Assembly: GCA_016302985.1 (NCBI GenBank)
Contig: JAEDMN010000067.1
Span: 1 to 13,974 of the forward strand
Direction: 5' to 3'
From: Kiritimatiellia bacterium
GTDB lineage: Bacteria > Verrucomicrobiota > Kiritimatiellia > RFP12 > UBA1067
Length of the DNA: 13,974 bases
The notes beneath the pieces are model-generated. The model did not search any database, was not told the DNA's origin, and saw only the letters and a list, made by a program, of their open reading frames with translations. The position numbers and the translations under genes were made by a program. Below, in pieces: positions 1-5,955 of the stretch (position 1 is its first letter; every line of letters starts with the position of its first letter).

Positions 1-1
1 G

Positions 2-91
2 CATCCGTACGAGCCGCACTGGCTGCGCCACTACGTCGGCACGCTCACGAACGTGCGCCCGCCAGACTCCTGCGACTACTACCACGCGTGA
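2..91 (+). CDS. C-terminal fragment of an unidentified protein
   Basis: An open frame enters from the left edge and ends at TGA 89-91, giving 29 residues rich in aromatic residues, His and Pro that end in DSCDYYHA. Codon choice (GC-ending third positions) matches the genuine genes downstream, which supports it as the true end of a gene on the same strand. Too little is visible to assign a family, and I do not recognise the tail. The tRNA promoter starts only a few bases after the stop, so this gene is not obviously in one transcription unit with the envelope genes further on. Confidence 0.55.
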   Translation, partial: HPYEPHWLRHYVGTLTNVRPPDSCDYYHA

Positions 92-94
92 GTG

Positions 95-103
95 TGCTAT
101 AAT
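95..103 (+). promoter_or_regulatory. Extended -10 promoter for tRNA-Leu
   Basis: TGCTATAAT is a perfect TATAAT hexamer (98-103) preceded by the TGn extended -10 element. It lies 9 nt before the first base of the tRNA, in a stretch that is otherwise GC-rich. The position 17 bp upstream (75-80, ACTACT) is a poor -35, so the extended -10 probably carries recognition by the housekeeping sigma factor. Transcription would start about 109-112, almost at the mature 5' end of the tRNA. Confidence 0.75.
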
Positions 104-112
104 CTCCTTGCC

Positions 113-197
113 GCCGGAGTGGCGAAATGGCAGACGCAGGGGACTTAAAATCCCTTGCCTGGTATCAGGCGTGCGGGTTCGACTCCCGCCTCCGGCA
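113..197 (+). tRNA. tRNA-Leu (anticodon UAA)
   Basis: A complete class II tRNA can be folded by hand. The acceptor stem is GCCGGAG (113-119) with CTCCGGC (190-196). The D arm is a 3-bp GCG/CGC stem (122-124 with 135-137). The anticodon stem is 139-143 with 151-155 around loop CTTAAAA, giving anticodon TAA at 146-148. A 17-nt variable arm (156-172) has a GCCTG/CAGGC stem, and the T stem is GCGGG/CCCGC (173-177, 185-189) around TTCGACT. The long variable arm with A at the discriminator (197) and anticodon UAA identify a leucine tRNA reading UUA and UUG. The next bases are CCC, so the 3' CCA is not encoded and must be added after transcription. UUA/UUG codons are rare in the genes here. Confidence 0.96.
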
Positions 198-346
198 CCC
201 ACGTGTCCCCGGGCTGGGCGCGGGCGCCTCGTTCCCCTGTCGCCCGGCCGCGAACCTTTACCGAAACTTGACAGAACGCTGTCCGCGGGGTGACACGGGC
301 ATTCGGGAAACCTGGTATCCTTTCCTCCGGGTGCGGCCAAAGGTGG

Positions 347-375
347 TTGCGTCATCGCACAGGAAATGAGATAAT
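347..375 (+). promoter_or_regulatory. Probable promoter of the secretin operon
   Basis: TTGCGT (347-352), a 17-bp spacer and GATAAT (370-375) preceded by TGA form a sigma70-like promoter with an extended -10. The gene's start codon is at 383, so a normal start point 6-8 nt after the -10 would fall at 381-383 and give a leaderless or nearly leaderless mRNA. A small inverted repeat, TGCG-TCAT-CGCA (348-359), overlaps the -35 and could be an operator, but it is short. A TTGACA at 268-273 further upstream has no fitting -10. The same TTGCGx-N17-TGA-(T/G)ATAAT arrangement occurs before rpsU. Confidence 0.5.
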
Positions 376-382
376 ATCCCGA

Positions 383-1849
383 ATGGCAAAACAAGTGACA
401 GTACTGGGACTCGCGGGGAGCGTCCTGCGGGGCGTCCGGCTGGATGAAGCCGGCGAGGCGCTTGTCCGTGGTGCGGAGGAGGCCTGGCCGCTCGTCGAGG
501 CGCCGGCGGAGGGGGATGCGGACGGTGCCGGCGAAGCCGAGCCTGCGGAGGCCGACGCCACGGCGGAGGTCGTCGTGGAGGACCGTCCGCTCGTGCGCGC
601 CTTCAGGTCCGCCGCCACCGCGTTCGGCACGCGCGAGTTCGTGCTGTCCGTCCCGCTTTCCCGCCTGCTCGTGAAGGCGGTGCGCCTGCCCGCCGAGGCG
701 CGGGACGACCTGCTGGGCGCGGCCCAGCTCGAGCTTGACGGCATCTCGCCGTTCCCAGACGAGGCCCTGACGCCCGGCGTCGAGGTCGTCGCCGAGACCG
801 ACACGGAGATCTTCGCCGTCTTCGCGGCGCTTCCCGCCGCCCCGTCCGAGGACATCAGCGAGGCCCTGGCGTCCGCGAAGGTGCACGTGACGCGCACCGA
901 CGCGACGGCGCTCGGGTGGCTGCGCGGGCTCTGGCCGCAGATCTGCGAGAAGGCGGGCGTCGTGCGGCGCCTCGTGCTGCTGTTCCTGGACGGCGAGTGG
1001 GACCTCGCCCTGCTCGAGAACGACGCGCCCGTCTACCTCCGCGGACTTGGGGTGGCCGGCACGCCCGAGGAACTGGGCCGCGAAGTCATGCTCAGCCTGC
1101 TGCAGCACGAGGGCGACGGCCTGGGCGAGGTCGTCGTCTGCTCGCAGGACGAGGTGGAGGCCGCCGTGCTCGCGCGGCTCTCCGCGTTCGCGCCGGTGCG
1201 TCCGGTGCGCGTCGAGGACGATTTCGCCGGCGTCGAGGGCAACGCCCGCCGGACGCAGGAGGGGATGGCGCTGGACGTCACCCCCGAGGCCTGGCGCGAG
1301 GCCCGCGCCGAATCGCGCTTCCGCCGGAAAATGATGGCGTGCCTGGGCGTCGCGCTGGGCGTCTGGGCGCTGCTGGCCGGCTGCCTCTTCGGCGTCGACG
1401 TCGTCTACGGCATGATGGCGGACCACCAGAAGAAACTGCAGGGCGAGAAGAAGCACAGGGCCGCGCTGACGTTCGTGACCGACATGACCAACCGCGTGGC
1501 GCTGATCGAACGGTACGCGGACCAGTCGCGCGGCGCGCTCGAGGTCCTGCGCGTGGTCTCCGCGGCCCTGCCGTCGTCCGAGGAGACGGCGTTGCGCTCG
1601 TTCTCGTACCGGCGCGGCGAGTCCGTGCGGCTCGACGGCTTCGCCGGCGAGCGGGACGACATCCTGTCGTTCACGGAACGGCTCGAGGCCGCTTCGTTCG
1701 ACGAGGGGTCCGAGGACGCCGAACCGCTGTTCCCGAAGGTCAAGGAGACAGGCGGAGGCGGCAAGCAGAAGCGCGGCTACCGCTTCGCGTACGACTGCCG
1801 TTTCGAGGATGATGAAGAGGGTGCGCCCCGGAAGGGCCGTGGAAAATGA
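383..1849 (+). CDS. GspL-like platform protein (PilM/PilN fusion)
   Basis: A 488-residue inner-membrane protein built like GspL or a fused PilM-PilN. Residues about 1-300 form a cytoplasmic actin-like domain (opening with the strand VTVLGLAGSVLRGVRL), interrupted near residues 40-70 by an acidic Ala/Glu-rich insert. One membrane helix lies near 317-340, followed by a short coiled coil. A periplasmic PilN-like ferredoxin fold follows (SAALPSSEETALRSFSY, then VRLDGFAGERDDILSFTERL). In type II secretion and type IV pilus systems such proteins link the cytoplasmic motor to the periplasmic platform. The frame is open from GTG 290, but ATG 383 is preferred because the first 31 residues of the longer version look like translated leader and the domain begins right after 383. 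No good Shine-Dalgarno precedes it (AGGA is 18 nt away), consistent with the promoter placed just upstream. Its end overlaps the next gene by ATGA. Confidence 0.82.
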   Translation: MAKQVTVLGLAGSVLRGVRLDEAGEALVRGAEEAWPLVEAPAEGDADGAGEAEPAEADATAEVVVEDRPLVRAFRSAATAFGTREFVLSVPLSRLLVKAVRLPAEARDDLLGAAQLELDGISPFPDEALTPGVEVVAETDTEIFAVFAALPAAPSEDISEALASAKVHVTRTDATALGWLRGLWPQICEKAGVVRRLVLLFLDGEWDLALLENDAPVYLRGLGVAGTPEELGREVMLSLLQHEGDGLGEVVVCSQDEVEAAVLARLSAFAPVRPVRVEDDFAGVEGNARRTQEGMALDVTPEAWREARAESRFRRKMMACLGVALGVWALLAGCLFGVDVVYGMMADHQKKLQGEKKHRAALTFVTDMTNRVALIERYADQSRGALEVLRVVSAALPSSEETALRSFSYRRGESVRLDGFAGERDDILSFTERLEAASFDEGSEDAEPLFPKVKETGGGGKQKRGYRFAYDCRFEDDEEGAPRKGRGK

Positions 1850-2385
1850 GCATGTCCAACCTTTCCCGTCGCGACCGCGCGGTGCTGGCGGCAGTCGGCG
1901 TCGTCGCCCTCTACGGTCTCCTGGTGCTCCTGTTCTTCACGGGGCGGCGCGAGGCCTGGGATCGGGCGAGCAGGAAATACGCCGCCGAGGTGAGGAAGCT
2001 GGAGGCGCAGAACCGGCTGATCGCCGAGACCGCGAAGTGGACGGAACGCGACGCCTCGTCGCGCCTCCAGATGCCCGAGGTCGAGGACGGCGCCTCCACG
2101 AACGTCCGCTGGCAGCGCATCCATGCCGACCTGGCGAAGAACTTCCACGTCGTGCTGAAGACGGTGGTGGCGCGCGAGGAGGAGGAGCACGGCGGCGTCT
2201 GGGAGCTGCCGATCGACGTCTCGTACGAGGCCTCGCTCGAGCGCCTGGTCGAGTTCCTCCACGCGCTGGGACAGGCCGAAGGGGCCATGTTCGACGTGCG
2301 CGAACTTGAAATCCAGGTCCAGAACAACGGTTTTCTGCGCGGTCGCTACGTGCTGACCTGCGCGTACATGAAGAAGGAATCTTGA
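1846..2385 (+). CDS. GspM/PilO-like inner-membrane platform protein
   Basis: A 179-residue bitopic protein. After a short basic N-terminus (NLSRRDR), one membrane helix spans about residues 12-32 (AVLAAVGVVALYGLLVLLFF). A coiled coil with conserved-looking heptads follows to about residue 65. A C-terminal ferredoxin-like fold contains LPIDVSYEASLERLVEFLHA and ends in a GRYVLTCAYM strand. This plan is that of PilO and GspM, which pair with PilN or GspL in the periplasm to form the alignment complex beneath a secretin. Translation is coupled to the upstream gene (ATGA, 4-nt overlap), and an alternative ATG at 1852 would remove only two residues. The upstream partner carries the matching PilN-like domain, which strongly supports the call. 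Whether it is better named GspM or PilO cannot be decided from sequence alone. Confidence 0.78.
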   Translation: MSMSNLSRRDRAVLAAVGVVALYGLLVLLFFTGRREAWDRASRKYAAEVRKLEAQNRLIAETAKWTERDASSRLQMPEVEDGASTNVRWQRIHADLAKNFHVVLKTVVAREEEEHGGVWELPIDVSYEASLERLVEFLHALGQAEGAMFDVRELEIQVQNNGFLRGRYVLTCAYMKKES

Positions 2386-2386
2386 T

Positions 2387-5356
2387 ATGAAGAACATCCT
2401 CGTCAGGGCCGCGGCCTTCGCGCTCGCGCTTCTCGCCGCCGGGACGGCCTCCGCCCAGATGCAGCAGGGTCGTCCCGGCCTGCTGGGCCGCCGCCCCGGG
2501 CTCAACAACCCGGGCGCCCGTCCCGGCCTCAACGGCAACGCGCCGGGACGCGCCGGACTCAACCGCGGCGCGAACCCCGCGGCCGAGCAGGGCCAGAACG
2601 GAGGGGGCGGCGAAACCGGCGATTCGATCCATGAGCGGCTCGAGAACGCCGAGGTGGGCACGAACGGCGTGTACAAGCTTGGCGGGTGGCGGGACGCCCC
2701 GATCGAGCTGCTGCTGCAGTCCTACGCCAAGATGTCGGGCAAGATCCTGCTGCCGTCCCCGAACCTGCCCAAGGCGCAGATCAGCTTCGAGGGCACGTTC
2801 GACCGCGAGCTCACCCGCGAGGAGTACCTCGAAGCCATCGAGGTCACCCTGACGATGCACGGCATCGTCATCGAGCCGTTCGACGACATCTTCATCCGCG
2901 CCTTCGACCGCAAGTCGGTGCGCACCCAGGGCATCCGCACGTCGATGGAGCTGCCCGCGACGAACGCCGTGCCGGAGAAGGGCCGGGTGGTCAGCCAGCT
3001 GATCCGCCTGCAGCACATGGACGCCAAGGAGGCGCAGGAGGCGATCGAGGGCTTCAAGGACCCGAACGGACTCTTCCAGGTCTTCCAGCGCAACAACACG
3101 ATCCTCGTCACGGACACGCAGGAGAACATCAACCGCATGCTCGAGGTCATTCGCGAGCTCGACGTCGCGAACCCCGTGCTGGAGGACGTCTTCGTGCGCC
3201 AGATCCAGTTCGCCCTCGCGACGGACATCAAGACGGCGCTCGAGACGATCGTGACGGAGTCGCAGAAGGAGACCCAGGCGGCCTCCGGCGGGACGAAGGC
3301 CTCCGGCGCGCCCGGTTTCGCCTCGGCGCGTCCGCAGCCCGCGGTGCAGCCCCCGCGCCTGCTGCTGAACCGCCCCGGCCAGCAGCAGCCCCCGCCCGCT
3401 CCGACGCCGAACGCGACGATGCTCGCGCAGGTCTCGGACGCGGACCGCGGCATGATCCGCGGCAAGGTGCTCATCCTCGCCGACGAACGCTCGAACAAGC
3501 TGATCGTCATCACGTCGAAGGCGAACATGGACTTCTTCGACAAGGTCATCGAGACGCTCGACGTCGAGACGACGCCGGAGGTCCAGGTCGAGGTGATCCG
3601 CCTCAAGTACGCGGAGGCCGACAAGGTCGCGTCGATGCTGAACGACCTCATCGGCAACGGCAGCTCCTCATCCCAGTCCAAGAACAACCAGAACCAGAAC
3701 ACGCAGCGCGGCAACCAGGGCAACCGCAACCTCACGCAGCAGGCCGGCAACCGCCCCGCCGCGAACACGTCGGCGTCCCGCGCGCAGACGGCCAACCCGA
3801 CGTTCTCGCAGCGTGCGTCCTCCTCGCTCGGCGAGCTGAGCAAGGACAACATCAAGATCCTCGCCGACGAGCGCATCAACGGCATCATCGTCATGGCCCG
3901 CAAGGCGGACATGCGCGCCGTCAAGGAAGTCATCGAGGACATGGACGTCAAGCTCTCCCAGGTGCTCATCGAGACGGTGATCATCGAAGTCACGCTCGGC
4001 GACGGTCTGAACACCGGCATCGACTGGGTCCAGCGCGGGCGTCAGCACGTCCAGGTGCAGAAAACGGGTTCCTTCGGCGAACCTCTGTTCTATGCCAAGG
4101 ACCAGGATGGGAATTTGCTGAACGAGCTCGTTCCCGCAGGATGGGAGCAAGTGCGCCAGGGGGCAGATGGCAATTCTTACACCTACAAAGCTAGCGACGT
4201 CAAGGCGATGACCGACACCTTGGTTCGCGACGGGCTCCTGAACCACAACAACTACATGCTGGGCGGTGGCGGCGGCATGGGGGCGAGCATGCTGGGCAAT
4301 CTCGTCTTGGCGAACGTGACGAACGAGGTCGTCAGTCCGATTGGCAGCGGCGTCAACTACCTGCTGAAGAGCGACAAGCTGAACCTGGCGGCCGTCATCC
4401 AGGCCACGAAGGACGACGCGCATGCGAAGTACATCGCCTCCCCGATCGTCATGACGGTCGACAACCAGGAGGCCATCGTCGAGGCGACGTCCGCCCGCCA
4501 GTTCCTCACCGGTTGGCAGGCCGTGTCCTCCGCGTACTCCGGCAGCGGCATGCCGTCACCGACCTACACGTCGAAGGACATCGGCATCAAGCTGACGATG
4601 ACGCCGAAGATCAATCCGAACGGCACGATCATGCTGGAAATCAAGGAGGAGTATTCGCAGGTGAGCGAGAAGCAGTCGATGCTGACGCCGGTTGGACAGT
4701 CCTACACGACGTCGCAGATCGACGTGCCGGCGACGCGTACGATGGAGTCCGACGTCGTGCTGGAGAACCGCCAGACCGTCGTGCTGGGCGGCCTCGTCGA
4801 AACCTCGACCTCCGAGTCCGAAACGGGCATCCCGATCCTCAAGGACATTCCCTGGATCGGGAAGTGGCTCTTCGGCAAGGTCGAGCAGACCGAGGCCCGC
4901 AAGGAGCTGCTCGTGTTCCTGACGCCGTACGTGCTGGACGACGCCGACGCCGCGCAGGCCGAGGCCATCCGCCGCAAGAAGGTGCTCAGCGACCCGCGTC
5001 CGTGGGAGGACAACGGCTGGTCGCTCAGCGCGGTCGCCGATCCGGTCTCCAAGAAGGAGCAGCTGCGCCGTCTGACCGAGGAATGGGAGCGCCAGGAGCA
5101 GGAGCGCCGCACGGCGAAGGCGATCGAGGAGGCGAAGGAGAAGCAGGCCCGGAAGCTCGCCGAGATGGACGAGGCGGAACGCAAGGAATGGGCCCTGCGC
5201 CACCAGAAGGAGATCCGCGAGGAGCAGGAGCGCTTCGAAGCCGAGCAGAAGGACCTGCGCAAGATCATCGACCAGATCCGCGAGAAGTCCGAGCAGGCTT
5301 CGTCCGGGGCGTCCGCCCCGGCGGCCGAACCCGGCAGCGGGACCGCGACCCCGTGA
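2387..5356 (+). CDS. Outer-membrane secretin (GspD/PilQ family)
   Basis: A 989-residue secretin, larger than the usual 650-750. A Sec signal peptide (about residues 1-23, ending TASAQ) is followed by a Gly/Asn/Pro-rich linker with RPGL repeats (29-63). An N0-like domain (about 85-175) and three N-domains follow; the second carries a Pro/Ala-rich insert (about 294-354) and the third an Asn/Gln/Ser-rich insert (about 424-484). The C-domain starts near 525 (QVLIETVIIEVTLGDGLNTG), contains SPIVMTVDNQEA and the family motif GIPILKDIPWIGKWLFG (about 813-829), and ends at LLVFLTPYVL (about 841-850). After it come a charged alpha-helical region (about 890-970, rich in Glu, Lys, Arg) and an Ala/Ser/Pro tail. 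Secretins form 12-15-fold gated pores for protein or pilus export. AAGGA (2374-2378) serves ATG 2387, one base after the previous stop. Residues about 559-653 have atypical codons. The general layout recalls Akkermansia Amuc_1098; that resemblance is from memory. Confidence 0.93.
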   Translation: MKNILVRAAAFALALLAAGTASAQMQQGRPGLLGRRPGLNNPGARPGLNGNAPGRAGLNRGANPAAEQGQNGGGGETGDSIHERLENAEVGTNGVYKLGGWRDAPIELLLQSYAKMSGKILLPSPNLPKAQISFEGTFDRELTREEYLEAIEVTLTMHGIVIEPFDDIFIRAFDRKSVRTQGIRTSMELPATNAVPEKGRVVSQLIRLQHMDAKEAQEAIEGFKDPNGLFQVFQRNNTILVTDTQENINRMLEVIRELDVANPVLEDVFVRQIQFALATDIKTALETIVTESQKETQAASGGTKASGAPGFASARPQPAVQPPRLLLNRPGQQQPPPAPTPNATMLAQVSDADRGMIRGKVLILADERSNKLIVITSKANMDFFDKVIETLDVETTPEVQVEVIRLKYAEADKVASMLNDLIGNGSSSSQSKNNQNQNTQRGNQGNRNLTQQAGNRPAANTSASRAQTANPTFSQRASSSLGELSKDNIKILADERINGIIVMARKADMRAVKEVIEDMDVKLSQVLIETVIIEVTLGDGLNTGIDWVQRGRQHVQVQKTGSFGEPLFYAKDQDGNLLNELVPAGWEQVRQGADGNSYTYKASDVKAMTDTLVRDGLLNHNNYMLGGGGGMGASMLGNLVLANVTNEVVSPIGSGVNYLLKSDKLNLAAVIQATKDDAHAKYIASPIVMTVDNQEAIVEATSARQFLTGWQAVSSAYSGSGMPSPTYTSKDIGIKLTMTPKINPNGTIMLEIKEEYSQVSEKQSMLTPVGQSYTTSQIDVPATRTMESDVVLENRQTVVLGGLVETSTSESETGIPILKDIPWIGKWLFGKVEQTEARKELLVFLTPYVLDDADAAQAEAIRRKKVLSDPRPWEDNGWSLSAVADPVSKKEQLRRLTEEWERQEQERRTAKAIEEAKEKQARKLAEMDEAERKEWALRHQKEIREEQERFEAEQKDLRKIIDQIREKSEQASSGASAPAAEPGSGTATP
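2471..2575 (+). repeat. RPGL-type short repeats in the secretin linker
   Basis: Just after the signal peptide, four imperfect units built on R-(P/A)-G-L, spaced about 6-10 residues apart, run through residues 29-63: RPGLLGR, RPGLNNPGA, RPGLNGNAPG and RAGLNRGAN. The DNA repeats as well (CGTCCCGGCCTGCTG, CGCCCCGGGCTCAAC, CGTCCCGGCCTCAAC, CGCGCCGGACTCAAC), so slippage or unequal duplication could have made it. The composition predicts a flexible basic linker at the periplasmic tip of the N-domains. Its function is unknown. Confidence 0.7.
4056..4345 (+). other. Codon-shifted island inside the secretin barrel
   Basis: Within the continuous secretin frame, about 290 bases use codons that are scarce elsewhere in the window: AAA, GGT, CCT, TAT, GAT, AAT, TTG, GTT, GCA, GGA, CAA, TCT, GCT, AGT and ATT, all within residues about 559-653. 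Both flanks return to strongly GC-ending codons. The encoded stretch lies between the first strands of the secretin C-domain and the SPIVMTVDNQEA segment, in the part that forms the gate and inner loops, and contains a Gly-rich run (GGGGGMGASM). No frameshift, repeat border or mobile element is visible, so the edges are approximate. Recombination with a diverged allele is a plausible cause but is not shown. Confidence 0.6.
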
Positions 5357-5394
5357 CCGTGGCGCAGGCGTTTAAACCCAAGGAGGAGTAGAAG

Positions 5395-5937
5395 ATGAAC
5401 ATGACACGTTTCGCTCTCGTCGCCGGCCTGGTGCTCACGGCCTGTCTGGCGTCCGCCCAGGGCCTCCCCGTCCCGGCCCCCCGTCCGGCCCGCGCGCCCG
5501 GAGGTCCGGCGGCCCATGGCCGCGGCCCGTCGCACGTCCGGGGCGGACGGGCCCCGCAGCGCACCCGCGAGAACCTGTCGCGCGAGGACCAGCGTCTGCT
5601 CGAGAGGCTGGAGAACAGCCCCGACTTCCGCGAGCTGCAGCGCCTGTTCCCGATGGCCTCGGCCTCCCGGAGCGTCGACGTCCGCCAGGCGCTGGTGTCC
5701 GAACTCGAGTCCCAGGGCGAGCACGGCGTGAACATGCTGGCGGCGCTGATCGGGGACCGTGACGCCGACGTCGCGGATGCGGCGTACATGGCCTGGAGCT
5801 CGGCGGTGCAGGACATGAAGCCGCGTCGCCGCGCGGAGGCCATCGTCGAGGCCGCCTCCATGCTGAGCGGCCGCATGCAGGCTCCGGCCGGCGTCGCGCC
5901 CCAGCCTCCGGTGCCGGTTCCGGTCCAGGTCCGCTAG
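5395..5937 (+). CDS. Small exported HEAT-like protein of unknown function
   Basis: A 180-residue protein I do not recognise as a named family. A Sec signal peptide (about residues 1-22, ending LASAQG) leads into a Pro/Arg/Gly-rich segment to about residue 55. A helical region follows whose helix pairs look HEAT-like (VDVRQALVSELESQ, then NMLAALIGDRDADVADAAYMAW), and the tail is Pro/Val-rich. The signal contains LTAC at residues 14-17, which fits a lipobox, so it could be a lipoprotein anchored at Cys17 rather than cleaved after ASA. It has the best Shine-Dalgarno of the operon (AGGAGGAG, 5381-5388, 6 nt before ATG) and sits 38 nt after the secretin, so a role as a periplasmic or outer-membrane accessory, perhaps pilotin-like, is possible but only inferred from position. 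Confidence 0.75.
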   Translation: MNMTRFALVAGLVLTACLASAQGLPVPAPRPARAPGGPAAHGRGPSHVRGGRAPQRTRENLSREDQRLLERLENSPDFRELQRLFPMASASRSVDVRQALVSELESQGEHGVNMLAALIGDRDADVADAAYMAWSSAVQDMKPRRRAEAIVEAASMLSGRMQAPAGVAPQPPVPVPVQVR

Positions 5938-5955
5938 CCCGCGTCGGGACGTTCG

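Noticed and set aside
209..247. GC-rich hairpin (CCGGGC with GCCCGG) after the tRNA as a terminator
   Set aside because: The paired arms are only 6 bp with a large interior loop and no T-run follows; such pairings are common at this base composition. The short GACAG/CTGTC hairpin at 270-283 was set aside for the same reason.
268..296. TTGACA at 268-273 as a -35 for the secretin operon
   Set aside because: The hexamer is perfect, but the sequence 17 bp downstream (TGACAC) is a poor -10, and shifting the spacer by a base or two gives nothing better.
127..369. Small + strand frames running through the tRNA and the following intergenic region
   Set aside because: They translate the tRNA-Leu gene itself and show no ribosome site or protein-like composition.
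290..382. GTG 290 as the start of the GspL-like gene
   Set aside because: It would add 31 residues that look like translated leader, cross the predicted promoter, and precede the natural beginning of the actin-like domain at ATG 383.
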